DNA of 64,000 bases, taken from the NCBI GenBank assembly GCA_037954665.1, contig JBBMOL010000008.1, positions 6,913,559 to 6,977,558 on the forward strand. Reading direction: 5' to 3'. Origin of the DNA: Laguncularia racemosa (taxonomy: Eukaryota; Streptophyta; Magnoliopsida; Myrtales; Combretaceae). The notes under the pieces were generated by a model. The model was not told the origin of the DNA and did not search any database. It saw only the letters and a list, made by a program, of their open reading frames with translations. Shown piece after piece: positions 23,690 to 37,000 of the stretch (positions are counted from its first letter, which is position 1; every line of letters starts with the position of its first letter). A program made the position numbers and the translations under genes.

Positions 23690-24470
23690 TGCCCTCATTC
23701 GATGGCAGGGGTTCTACAAATGATTATTTGGATTGGGAGGATAAGGTTGAGGGTCTGTTCAAGTGCTATGAGATTGATGATAACACTCGGGTTTGTCTTG
23801 CAGCTGTGGAATTCATAGGCTATGTTGCCTTATGGTAGAAAAATCTTGTGGTTAGTAGACAAAGGGATGGTGAGGCTGATATACATACCTGGCGAGACAT
23901 AAAACGGGTATTGAGGAAAAGGTTTATACCCGAGCATTACAAGCAACAACTGTTTATTTGTCTCCAAACACTAAGGTAGGGAAGCAAAACAGTTGATGAT
24001 TATGTACAAGAGTTTGAGATACTGATGATCAGATGTGGATTAGTCCAGCCTCTTGAGCAAACCCTAGCACGATTTGTGTCTGGGTTGAAGTATGAAATTA
24101 CTTGCGTTGTAGAGCTACAAAGGTATAATACACTTGATAAGGTTATCTAATTGGCCCTAAAGTGGAGAGACAGAGGCAATCTAACCCTTTTCAAGCAGCT
24201 AGTAACAGGTTTGGAACTTCTACCAAACCTCTTGGGTCAGATAGTCAGATGGGAGGATAAAAAAGAATAGGGGAACATGCTAAGACTATGGACAAGAATA
24301 CCTCTAACACTGATAAGGAGAGGGAGATTTCTGGGAAAGGAAAAGAGGTTGTTGGAACTGATTTCAGGCAGACAGTACCAAGGTCGACCAGTGGGAAAAT
24401 GCGCCAAATTAAATGTTTCAAATGCATGGGTTTTGGAGACATGGCTGCGTAGTGTCCTAACAAAAGAGTG
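23690..24470 (+). pseudogene. chromovirus gag with zinc knuckle
   Basis: Capsid-like gag in one main frame interrupted by stops, for instance at a tag replacing a Trp codon near 23837 (VALW-stop-KN, where relatives have WW). A CCHC-type knuckle is present, with the expected His changed (C-x2-C-x3-G-D-x4-C). The protein can no longer be made. Confidence 0.85.
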
Positions 24471-24499
24471 ATGATTATCATGGAAGGAAACAATGAAGA

Positions 24500-25240
24500 T
24501 GGTCAAGAAGAAGTTGTCGAGCCTACAGATTTTTCCATAGCACTGCAGGAATATTACGATGATCATGATGCTAAGTCACATAAAGATAAGGGAGATGATA
24601 AATTTTTGCCTATTAATGTGTTACACAAGGTCATGACAATATCTCCAAATGTCAGAGACATATAGAGGGAGAATCTATTCCACACACCTTATCATATTCA
24701 AGGTAACTTGTGTGTTCTTTTCATCGATGGTGGTAGTTGCACTAATGTTGTATCGCTGCATTAGTAAATAATTTACAACTAGTCACTAGTCCTCATCCGC
24801 AACCTTATAAATTACATTGGTTGGATGAATAGGATAGTTTTCATGTTACACAGAAGACAAAGGTGCCATTCAATAGAGGAGATAGATACAGTGATAAGAA
24901 TGTCAATGACGTTCTTCCTATGTGCGCCTTTCATATACTGTTAGGTAAGCCTTGGTTGTTTGATAGGAGGATGCTACATAACAAGTTTAAAAACACTTAT
25001 ATGTTTCAAAAGGATGGTACACAGGTCATCTTGACTTATATGTCTCCAATTGAAGTATACAAATTTCAAGAACAGATCAACAAAACTACCAAGCACTCAA
25101 TACTTCAAGGCAATAAGCATTTGCAAACAAAGGATTTCAGTCCAGGAGAAGACCCCTTTGATTTGAGGACAAATCTTTCAAAGGCCCGAGAAGATGATGG
25201 GAATCAAACCTTTAGATCCAACAGTAGGAAGCTTATTTGA
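24500..25240 (+). pseudogene. Retroviral-type protease fused by deletion to the pol C-terminal tail
   Basis: The protease region shows DGGSCTNV (active-site D-G/S-G type with a shifted Ser) and, in the ORF at 24863-25240, VLPMCAFHILLGKPWLFDRR, typical of the protease C-terminal half in chromoviruses. About 60 residues later the same ORF reads DPFDLRTNLSKAREDDGNQ, which in full-length relatives lies after the integrase. The join is in frame. Roughly 2.5 kb of pol appears to have been removed. Confidence 0.75.
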
Positions 25241-25317
25241 ATGAATGAGCCTAGACATCTACATTTTATCTTTATTTATCTTATAATAATTGTCTTTACA
25301 TTGTAACAGGTACATTT

Positions 25318-26103
25318 TGTCGGTTTTGCAAGAAGACGACCAAGCACAATGGCAATTGGTTTATGATTGGATCATAGTCCATTATGAACCAAACTTAATC
25401 TACAAAGACAAGTGGAATCAACCTTCATTTCATTTGCATTTTTTATCTTGAGAAGAACCGGCCATCTACACCTCATTGTCACATGGAGAATTAGTTCTCA
25501 AGTGGCTCATAGGACCGATTTTAACTATTTGGCAATGTTGTAATTTTCATTGTTTTAGAGTAAGGTATAAATACTAACTTATTAGGTTTTGTAAGTAGAC
25601 TTTTAAGATATACTTTTCGGCTACCTTTTACGTGTAAGGGTTTGACTCTTTACAAAATACTCTTATCAATTCAAATTTGGATTGTGACGTGTAAGGGTTT
25701 GACTCTTTACAAAATACTCTTATCAATTCAAATTTGGATTGTGGCAAGTGGACTTAGATTTGTTGTGAGTAATATCAACAAATTACAAGTTGATCCTAAT
25801 TCCAACTAGTGCATAATATCTGATAAGGAATTAGTTATTCTTATTTTGTTCTTGTTTCACGCAATTAAGGTCCATTTTTTCAATCTAGGGTTCACGCCAT
25901 TTAGTTGGAAATTAGAATCAATTATGCTTGTTTCTTTTATTGGTATTGGAATTTCAATTGAGCACATCATAATTTGGTAACAAAGCAAATTGATTCGTGC
26001 AATTAGAGTTCACGTGGCAATTGAAATCATGCCATTTTGTGAACTTTGTTTAGTTGATTCTTCAATTAGCTTTATGTACTTGTAATTGGATCCTGAGCAC
26101 ATC
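25318..26103 (+). repeat. 3' LTR of the deleted chromovirus
   Basis: It starts TGTCGGTTTTGC and ends ...GAGCACATCA (TG...CA). Its right two-thirds align closely with 39900-40351, which has the same end (GGCACATCA). It differs by a 57-bp internal duplication. Confidence 0.7.
25630..25743 (+). repeat. Exact 57-bp tandem duplication in the LTR
   Basis: Two identical, adjacent 57-bp units, each starting acgtgtaagggtttgactc (25630-25686 and 25687-25743). The related LTR at 39.9 kb has a single unit. Confidence 0.97.
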
Positions 26104-26655
26104 ACTTATTAAACAAGTTAGGTCACAAGTTTAGTTTTTATACATGATTAATAAACGGATGTATTACAAGTTGAGGTTTTTCAAACATGAAGCCGTTTAA
26201 ATATAATACAAGACACAACACTATAATACGTATTGCAAGTCATATATATGTTATATAGTTTTATAATTTATATTTAAGTAGATCATATATATTTTATTGT
26301 AATATACAAGTTAATACATATAATATATGTATTTAAATTATATATTTGTTGTATGTATATAATACATACACGCATATATATATATATACACATACACTAT
26401 ATTTGTAATCTAACCTCTATATATATATATATTATATTAGTTATTTTTTTGTTAAAGGAGTTTATAAATAAATTTGCAAGTTAAATCTAAATTCAAATAT
26501 AAATTTTATCATATTTAAAGGAGTATAATCCATTTACGTCCAATACCGATTTTTACATGTCCAAAACTCGTTTAGGATCCGGATTTGCGAGCAGAGTAAG
26601 AATTTCGGGCCCCGCACGTAAAGCTTAAAGATGTGTAATGTATTTGACCCTGAGA
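26104..26655. other. AT-rich upstream region of the subtilase gene, with TA microsatellites
   Basis: It contains (TA)n runs around 26375-26400 and 26418-26440 and no coding frame. It separates the chromovirus LTR from the promoter of the protease gene by about 550 bp. Confidence 0.6.
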
Positions 26656-26660
26656 GCAGC

Positions 26661-26668
26661 ATAAAAGG
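26661..26668 (+). promoter_or_regulatory. TATA-box candidate of the subtilase gene
   Basis: ataaaagg lies 95 bp upstream of the chosen ATG (26756), a normal distance for a short 5' UTR. No other good TATA element is seen between it and the ATG. Confidence 0.5.
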
Positions 26669-26755
26669 AAACTCGAAGTATTCCCACAGTGCTCCAGTTC
26701 AGTACCACCTGTGGCAAGGCCACAACGTCCAACGATCTCGCTAACGCAACCAGAT

Positions 26756-26836
26756 ATGTGTTATCCACTGCATCACTTCCTATTTTTTCTTCTTCTTTTC
26801 TTAATCCACCAGAGACCCACCATTGCTTCCAAAAAG
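26756..26836 (+). CDS. SBT5.4: Subtilase exon 1: signal peptide
   Basis: 27 codons encoding MCYPLHHFLFFLLLFLI, a clear hydrophobic signal core, followed by a short polar end. Donor AAG|GTAAGC. Intron 1 is 106 bp. Confidence 0.85.
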
Positions 26837-29800
26837 GTAAGCTTCGTGATACATATGTTCCATCTAAATTCTCATCATGAATATGGTAAGAGCAGTATTA
26901 ATAACGTTTTATTCATTTTTTCGTTATCATAATTAATGTTAGCCATACGTGGTGTATCTTGGAGCACATTCACACGGGCCTCAAGTCTCATTGGCAGATC
27001 TCACTCAAGTCACAGAATCTCATTACAACTTTCTGGAATCGTACTTGGGCAGGTAACTAAATTTGCCATTGAGTAATGTATCTGTTCCAGTAATGATTGG
27101 TACTTTATATGGATATTTCGATGTACATCCTTAAATTTTTTACCATTGAGAGTGAAAATGTCTCTCTTGGATCAGCCGCGGTGATGCAGAGGATGCAATC
27201 TTTTACTCCTACACAAGAGACATCAATGGATTTGCTGCAAATTTGGAGGAGGAAGTAGCAGCTCAGCTAGCCCGTAAGACTACTCAATCTGCAATTTGGT
27301 GAAATTTTTTTTCCTTTTCTTTTCGATTTGGTCCACAAGAAAGTTTGGAAGAGAATACAATGGGGTAAATTTATACCACTCAACATGACGATAAAATGTG
27401 CATCTAATCACTGTTCTCCTACAGAGATAGAAACAGTTCGATCAGTTCTAGATTAGGATAGTTTCTGTGGGAAGATGAGCGCCAGATATCCAATATGATT
27501 AATTTATTTTTTCCTGTGAATTTATATGAACGGCTTATAAGGACACTCTTTCCTGTTTGGAAATTAATGTTGGTACCATTGGATTATATAGCCTTGACAA
27601 CGGCTAAAAAGAACAAGAGAAGGCATATTCTTAATGGGAAGTGCCTGTGATTAATTACCGCAGGTCATCCGAGTGTTATTTCGGTGTTCCCGAACCAGGC
27701 AAAGAAATTACACACAACAAGGTCATGGGAGTTTCTGGGTCTGGAGCACAGTGACGTGATTCCATCCAATTCGATATGGAAGAAAGCCAGATACGGCGAA
27801 GACACCATCATCGGAAACCTCGACACAGGTCCGTATTTTATTGATTTTTTTCGAAAACTACGAATTAGTTATGTGTTATCCATCCGATTCGTTGACTGGT
27901 AATGTTGGCCTTAATGACGCCGATTGGCTATTATTGTAATTTGAACTGTTACGACAGTTCAGATTTCGATGTCGACTTTAATAGGAGCAACCTATCCGTG
28001 CTGGAGAGTGATAACTTTGACCAGTTTGCACGCTGTATCTGCCTAATAAGTTTCATAATGTTGAATATTAATGGCGTAGATTCAGCTAGGAAGAAAAAAA
28101 GATTCAACTGAATTTACACGGTGCGCAAATGAACAGAGCTTTGACTGTTCTAAAGTCAGAATGTTCTATCAAGACAAAACTACCTCTAATTTCAAGAGAA
28201 TATATTTATATATCACGTACCTCTCATTAATTGATAAAAGGAGGATAAAATATAAAAAATATCTTCCTTGTTTTATAAAATTTACCATGTATTAAGACTT
28301 AATTACAATTTGTGTACCATTAATCGTGTTTGAGTACCACTAGAGATTCTCTCATAATATTGAACCAAACAAACATTAGTAAAGTATTTTTATTATTGGG
28401 AGGCTAAACAAAGGTTCGATTTATGGAGGTGTTATCTTATTATAATCTATCTAATTGATGTATTATGTGACTTATATCAAGACAATCTATAGAAAAGAGT
28501 GAGCTTAACCAAGACGGTTTTCATAATCTAAAGACATAGATCAAAAAATACATATAACAAAAAACTTTAGCTTTTTTAATAAAATTCTCCTAATATAAGG
28601 ATAAAAAATAAGAATATTTTATACAACTCTTAATAAGTGCATATCATGTCCGTTAATTACAAATAAAAAGAAGGAAAAATAAATCTTAGGGCTAATTATT
28701 AGTTATTGCTTCCACGTGTTGTTTACACCCTATTTCAATTATTGTTGTGATTGACTAGATCTAATCCACTTGACCTATCATTGAAGGCAGAAATGACATT
28801 GCCCAATAAAAAATGGGTAGATCTACTCATGTGAAGGAATCAATAATAGTTTTACACTGAATTTTCATAATCATCTATTCATCGTGATGAGATTTCACAC
28901 AAAGATATGACTTAAACAGCACTTTGATCATCAATCTATACGTACACATTACATATTAGATTGAAATAATATCATCATATCCATATTTTTGCCATTTAAA
29001 GACTCTTTTGACCACATATAAATCCGATATATACATTGAATCAAATGCATCTCAGATGTGATATCTGGTAGAAGTAGCCATATCGTTGGTTGCAATTGAT
29101 GAGGTTCTCTTTTTCTTCTGAATATGGTGGGAACTATGCACGCCATAGGGGTATGGCCTGAATCTAAAAGCTTTTGCGATGAGGGGTTGGGACCAATCCC
29201 TTCAAAGTGGAAAGGAATCTGCCAAAACGACAAAGACCCGACCTTTCACTGTAACAGGTTTGACGTTACCCTCATATGCCCATCTTCTATAACAATTCAT
29301 TCATATGTATATATATATATATATATATATGCATGCCCTTGTCATGGACTTCTTCTTTATATATATTTTTTGCAATTCTTCACCAAGTTTTCAATTACAA
29401 CACTGTGAATTGCTCCATCTTTACTTTCTGCCTTTTCTTTTTCTTTTTTTTTCTTTTTTTTGTTTTCTTTGGGGGGGATGAAAAGAAGTCGTTGACTTCC
29501 AAAATGGACGACTATCTACTGGCCGACTTTATAGCTATCATGGATGGACCACTTTATGTTTGTGTTTTGTTCGGGAAATTATTGCATGAAGTTGTTACTA
29601 TGGTTTATCGAATTTAACGATTATTAATTTATTACCACTAGTAATATAATTTTACCACAAACCAAAAAAAAAAAAAATATAGTAACTATTGTAAGAACAT
29701 TTTTACCACTTAGGATATAGTTAACCTCATTTGGAAAGAAAAGAATTGGGAATAATATAATTTGCATATGTTTTATTTAATAAGAACTTATAGACACATT

Positions 29801-30967
29801 CAATAATTGGGATCACAAAGACATTTACCTAAATGTAATTTTTTTTCTATTTATTTATTTTCTATCTTATTTGAAAGAAAAGAGAAAAGCCTTAATATTG
29901 TTTAATGGCGTATAAATACCTACTACATATTTAAATATATAGCATATTAATAATACTTTTAACTTACCTTGGTAAAACTGTAGGGAAAAAAAAAAAAAAC
30001 GATTTATCTTTCTAGAATGCTTTTCTCCTTTAATGTGTTCGCCTACTACAAGGCAGTGCAATATTTTATTTGCTTAGCAATCTAATAATAACTTTTGGCT
30101 TTGAAATGTTGAAGAATTTTAATAATATTCCTATTCATCTCACAGAGCTCATAAATATTGATAAAGAAATATTTTTTTTCTTAAGAAATGAATTCACTCT
30201 TTATATGAAAATAAAAATAATTTATTCTGTCTAATGACTACTATATCATGTTAATGTCTTCTATCATATGCTTTCTTATTTTTACATTGCTTTGCTTTCT
30301 ACGTGCCTGCTCATTTACTTTACAATTTGAACTGTTCAAACCCACTACCTAAAAGACAAGTTGTTATCCCATCCCAATAGTAGAAATAAGACCAATTTAT
30401 ATTAAAGATTCTACACCTATATCTTTTCAAAACATTAACAAGTTTCAATTTAAAATCACCTACATAACCTTGCATATTTCGCACAATTTCCCTATATTAT
30501 AAATATATCATAAGCTCACACCTAATGGCAATACACAACCATTACACCATATTCCTAAGAACTAATAATTTTCTTGAGAATTCAATGCCTAACTTACCTA
30601 ACTTTTTAGTCCATTAAGTCATGATCAACACCTGTATTAAGATTACAACCCAAAGCTAGACTAATACCTCGTGTGAATATTTACATAAGATTAACAAAAT
30701 CTATACAATGTAACATAGTGATTTACTCAAAAGAACATGAAAAAACAAAATCCTAAATCTTCCTCCCATTAGCTTATCACCCCTACAAGTTTCCAAAAGT
30801 CCCAAAAGCTACTTCAATCATCAGCACTAGTGCTTGAATTCAAGAAATACTAACCCCTTAATTCCTTATAGAGCTAGGTGAGAACAAACAAAAAAATATA
30901 AAAAGATCAAGCAACTCAAGCACAACAAGGACGCATACATAAACACTTAAGTATGTATATGTATATG

Positions 30968-31000
<33 letters not shown>

Positions 31001-34000
31001 ATGTGCTTTTCATAACCTAAGCACAATCTTAGACGTTATTACCATGCACAAATACCACACTAATGTACATGAGACCAAAATGCATTGACCAATTTTATTA
31101 TACCTTAGAGTCGCCCAAAGACTTGATAAACTTAATTTAGAAAGTTGTAGTAAAATCAATGAACTTATCCTAGAGAATCACAAGAACCTCAAAGAATTTA
31201 GCTTAAAGAGCCACAAGAGACTCAAAAGCTAAAAAGTCACAAAAGACCATGCAATGTATATACTAAAAACTAAGATCCTGCTCTTAACTTAACAAACGAG
31301 ACCTTTAGGTCCACTTGTGCCATGCCATGCATGAAAATAGCGAATACCAAGGACTCAATCTTATCAATCAAGTAAGGAGTAATGTATCAATGCATGCTTA
31401 CATAATTCATCAAACTTAAAATAACCAAGAAATTCAAATTTATTCTCAAACAATAGTATAATCACAAATCTTAAATTCTTGATAGCCTACTCTACATACT
31501 AGTAATACTAAAGTGCTTTGCTAAATCAATATTTAAGTCAATAAGCAAATAACACTACAATCACAACAAAGTAGCACTTAAGCTTCACAACATAGCCAAA
31601 CATTTATTCTAAATCCTCCTATAATGGTCACATAAGCGATTATATAAAGTTTCTAAACAATAAGGTGAGTGACCTACATTATCGACCATTACATAACATA
31701 AGTAGTAAGTAAAAAAAGGTATTTACCTAGGTAACAAAATCCACAAGCCAAACAATAAATAAATCCCCAAAATCAATATGTACATGTAGAATCACCTAAA
31801 AGCACTTCAACAAATCAATAAACCATGAAGACTAGCCATATCACAAAGCTTGACATCATTCAACTTTTACCTTTACTCTCAAATGCTCATAACTTTTCCA
31901 TTTCTCATCCATTCTATACATATCATTACAAGTGTTATTGAAAGAGTATTATTCAAATATGGTAATAGCTGGAGCCAAAACAAAATGTAAAATTATAAAA
32001 ATGTCCTTAAAGATACCATTGTGTTTACCCTTAAGTTATCATATTTGTAGTATACTTCCATAACAATCTTTCTAATCTCTAAATTTAGTAAACATAAAAT
32101 AATTATTTCTCTTAAAGAAAGCGAATTGGCTCCAAAAAGAACATTAATAGCTATAAACATAAATATGCAGTAATCAAACGTAAGCCTATAGATTGTTGAT
32201 TTCAATTAAACGAGTCTTTGATCGCCATTATTTACTAAAATCACTCGACTTGCTATTAGACAAGCAAAATATGGATACATGAAGCTATTCAAAAGGAAAA
32301 TATGGAAGTTTCAAATTTCTTAGAGATTTTCTTAGAAAAACAAGCATATTGATTAATTTTTAAATGTATTCCCTCTAATTGATAATTGACTTTGGACATT
32401 AAAACCACCACTAGGCGAATACATCAAACACCTGGTCTTCAAATCCTCTAAGGCCACAAGGCAACAACAATTAGCTAGCTAAGATGGAACAAATGCTACA
32501 GCAAGTGGTAACTAAAACCAAAGGTTGTACACTAGGGATATAAGCGGGACAAATTTGGGCCGGGATCAGCAATCTCATTACCTGTCCCATTATCCTATAG
32601 GGATTCCCAAACTCGGCCCAAATCCTACAGGGTTTTTTTTATGAAATATCCGCTACTCATCCCAAACACTACAGGGTTTTAATAAGTAACCCGAAACCCG
32701 TCCCAAACCCGTTAGAATTTAAAAAAAAAATAATTCTATTATTAGTTTAAAATTTTTACTTATTCATTATGATTATTTTTATAAAATATAGTTTATGTTC
32801 TTGAAAATAAATAATTTTTGCACTTTCAATGTATTTAATTATATGTATTTTAATATTATTTGAAAATCTACATGTTAATAAATAAAGTTGCTGACGTAAA
32901 AACATTTTTAATTATAATAAAATAAAATTACTAGACCAATCGTATAACTTAATAAATAACACAAAAAAAAATATAATTAACAAGTCTCAATAAAAATAGA
33001 AAATTCTAAACACATATAGCAAAGACATTAATCTCATATTTTTTAGAATTTTTACTTGACAATTGATTCTCATAGTCTTCAAATCCCATCTTCTTCATCA
33101 TTTATCTTTGAACCTATCGAAAGAAGGAGAAAACCCCATAAAACACATTAGAGATTATGAAAATAATAGTTGCTCCATGTATAAAAGAACTTATTATTGT
33201 ATAATCAAAATTTTTACCTCTCATCTCATTTGATAACCAACTTTGACTACACATCAATGCTTCTATTGTATCAGGATTTAGTCTGCTTCTATGTGAGTTA
33301 ATTACTCGTCCACTAGTACTAAATGCAGACTCAGAAGCAACCATAGACATAGGAATAGCCAACATATCTTTAGCTAGTTCTTGTAATGTAGGATATTTAA
33401 TTCCATTTACTTTTCACCAGCTAAGAATATCAAAATCATCAATCCAAGGTAACACAACTTCTTCTAAATAGTGATCCAATTCTGACTTGACTTGGCCACC
33501 AGTATTAATAGTGCTCAAGAATTGTACTAACCTTGATTTTCTTGAAGAATCGAAATGAACAGTTTGAGTAGTTGCTAAAGTGTTCCCAAATGAACAGTCA
33601 AGATCTACCCCTTGATTGATATTCATGAACTAACTCGTAACAAATGTTTCTAACATTTTGAATCTCTACAGATGCATTTATTCCATAAATAGAAGGAAAC
33701 ACAAAATCCACGACCTTCATCTTAAAACATAGATCCAAAATAGTACAAACAGCTATAATGATGTGTACATCACCCTAATATTTTTCAAACTTATCAAACA
33801 TTTTCCCCACTATCATTCTAGTATTCACATTTGAAGAGCCTTTCCATTCAACCAATGATTCTCTAATCTCAAAAACCTTTTCAAAATAATAATTTGCAGT
33901 TGGATATTAGGTACCAGAAAAATATTGGTTACCTTATAAAAGATCACTAACTTCTGGCAAATTGCTTCTGCCACCTCCCAATCATCATCGGTGGGAAGAC

Positions 34001-37000
34001 ATTTATAATGTCTGTCCATAAATTGAACTCTATAAAAAACTTATTTGTATCCAATGGCTATCATCAACATGTCATATGTAGAGTTCCATTGAGTTTTGCA
34101 ATCTAAGGCAAGCTTTCTATCATATGGAATATCCAATTGCTTACATGCTTCTCTAGATTTCTTGACTCTTGATGGTGTCGCCAACCAAAATGCAATAGTA
34201 TCACGGACCTTCTCAATCGCACTTTCTATCATGGCCACACCCTCCTTCACAATTAAGTTTAAAATATGCGCACAATAACGCATGTGCAAGACCTTTCCCC
34301 CGAAGAATTAACTCATCTCTTCTTAGTTTCATGGCCAAAGTTGTAATCATTGCATCATTCATAGAACAATTATCTACAATAATGGTAGATATTTTTTTAT
34401 CTAATTCCCATCTCATCAACGAGTTAAACAAACAATTGGCAAGCACCTCATTTGTGTGTAGCGTTGGAACATACAAAAAACTACATGAAAATATAAAAAA
34501 ACCTCAATATAAGATAATTTTCCATTATTGATTATGAAAAGATAATATAAGTAAAGAATCTTACTCCATGAGTCAATTTTGAAGTCTCCAATTATGATCA
34601 ATGAAGTGTGTTGTGATAGTCGTGTACCCCTTTTTTCTGATTTGATGTCCATAAATCCATTGTTACTGCAACTCGAGAATTTAGTGCTTTCAACAACACT
34701 CTCAATTTTTCCTTCTCCCCTTTATAGATGTTCATGATTTCCTTTTCATGTTGTTTCGACTAACATGCTTAAAAAGTGGTTGCATACTTTCAAGAAAATC
34801 CTTGAAATACTCATGCTCAACTATCGAAATGGGGTATTCATGAACAATTATTGCCTTTGCAAGTCTTTGCCTACAAATATCTTAATTGAAAGTCCAATTT
34901 CCTATGTTCAAACAACTCTCATTCTCATTTTGTCATTTCTCAATGGATAGTGGGCATTGCCTTATGTCTTTTTGCTTCTTCATTTGTGTACACTTCTCCA
35001 AATGATTATGCAGATGCTTAGTTCCTTGTTTACTACCTGCTTTTAGTGTTTTGGAACAATTATTACAGGTAGCAACATCCTCCCCATTAATCGTTTTTCT
35101 CACCATATCATTCCATACAAGAGAAGTCAACTTACGTTTATTTGGATTATCACGTTGATTGGCATTACTTCCTACTTGAGAACTTGTTATGCTTGTGGGA
35201 TTTATTGCTAGTGCTTCTATTTCAGATTCGAGTAATGGTAATGGACCTTCCTCTTCCTCAACATCAATGGGATGTGCATCAATGGGCATATCAAATTCAT
35301 CCATTTCTATATTATATAAAAGTAAACAAAAATAAAACTCATCAACTTATCCATAGAAATCATAGAAAATATGTAAACCAAGGTGAACTTCAATTCTCTC
35401 AGGAACTTTAATTCTCGCATTATAAATTCAAAGGCATAAGAAATGGATGGATAATTATGAGGTATAATTCAAAAAGTACAAATTTCATTATCTATGACTA
35501 TCACATATTAAATATACTTTGACACAAAAATATTTTATAGTTAGATGAGATTGGATACGGGTGAAGTACAAGGGTGAAGAACATTTAGTATTACAAAATC
35601 AACTAACAACTTAAGAAAAAAGTTTATATCAATTAGGAGTAGTACTAACATAGTAATTGTATCAAGAACAAAGTCATAAATTCATAGGATCTTTCTCTCT
35701 TATCCCAATCATCTTACTACAATACAAGTATTTATTTTATTTTATTTCAATTTTTTCTAAGGTAAATGAGATTTTTTTGGATATCCTAATAATGTTGAAG
35801 TATTTTCTGAGAAGAAAAGTTGTATTATAGTTGGAGAAAACATTCAATTCTATTTAGTCAAGAAGGGCTCACAATTTTTTTCTTAAAAATGCAAGAGGAA
35901 ATCAACTTACTAATTAATTTATTTTCTTTTTCTTTGGTGAGTTTAATTGGAAGGAGAAATTTGAATTTAATTTATTCTATTTAGAAATCAACGTATATAC
36001 CATTAGACTATAAAGATCATAGTTAGATGAGATTGGACAAAAGGCGAACAACACTACAGCAGACACACATCCTTGCATGAACACACATGCCTACATATAC
36101 AAATAAACCACAAAATGGACTACAACTTATGAACAACTTACCTATTTGTGTGTGACTTACGAGTGTGACGATAGCCGTGATAGAAGATAGAGGACAGCCG
36201 AACTCGAGGCAATGCGTACATCGGTGCATGCAAGTGCGACAGTGGCCACGACAGACGACAAACAACAGATGATGCGTGTGCAGGTGGATGCGAGTGCGAT
36301 AGTGGCCAGTGCAAATGATAGAAGATAGATGGGATCGAGAGTCGAGTCAATCCGTGAGACAATGCAAGCAAGTGTGATGGTGGCCGATGCATGTGACTGT
36401 GCGACAGACGACAGAAGATAGATGAACGAGATCGAGCTAGAACGAGATCAACAACAAAAGACAGATGAGAATGAGATTGAGCCGATGCATGTGATAGGCG
36501 ACGGTAGCTTACACAGGAGGAGGGCGACGACGAGAACGAGATCGAGTTGAGTTCAATTTCTAGCCAAACCTAGGGTTTCTACAGTAGCGTCTTGATTTTT
36601 CTTTTTCGTCAAAAGTGTGTGTGTGTCTCAGTGTGTGTCTGTGTGACTTGTGAGGTGTAAGACTAAATTTTGAGTGGAAGTGGACCGTGAGTCAGGAGTG
36701 GACCATGGACGTCGAGTGGAAGTGGACTGTGACCGTGAGTTAAGAGTGGACCGTAGACGTGGGTGTCTCAGTGTATGTCTATATGTATATCTTAGTGTGT
36801 GTCATGTATGTGTGGGTGTCGTGTCTTAGTGCGTTGTGTGTCTGTGTAGGTGCCGTGTCTTAATGCGTGTCTGTGTGTGTGTCTTAGTATGTATTTTTTT
36901 TTCTTTTTTTGTTCTTTTAATCCCTTTAATATTTCTTTTTTAATATTTTCATAAGCAGTGTAATAGCGAGCAAAGCCATCCTAAATTTTTTAAAAAATTT

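Larger units (their letters stand above)
23290..26103 (+). mobile_element. Internally deleted Ty3 chromovirus (gag, protease, pol tail, 3' LTR)
   Basis: Gag runs from about 23300 to 24450, mostly in one frame with several stops. It contains PSFDGRGSTNDYLDWEDKVE (about 23691-23750), LRKRFIPEHYKQQL and VDDYVQEFEILM. A zinc knuckle (CFKCMGFGDMAA-CPNK) is at 24417-24467. Protease follows, with FIDGGSCTNV at 24721-24750. The ORF 24863-25240 passes from the protease end (HILLGKPWLFDRR) to a segment found at the C-terminus of pol in this family (DPFDLRTN). RT, RNase H and integrase are therefore missing. The LTR follows. A non-autonomous, dead copy. Confidence 0.85.

Noticed and set aside
29276..29617. 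113-aa ORF at the start of intron 5
   Set aside because: It encodes TA-microsatellite and poly-F residues from a T-rich tract, without family resemblance.
36023..36392. Cys/His-rich minus ORFs as zinc-binding small proteins
   Set aside because: They come from the minisatellite in the hAT element and change frame between repeat units.
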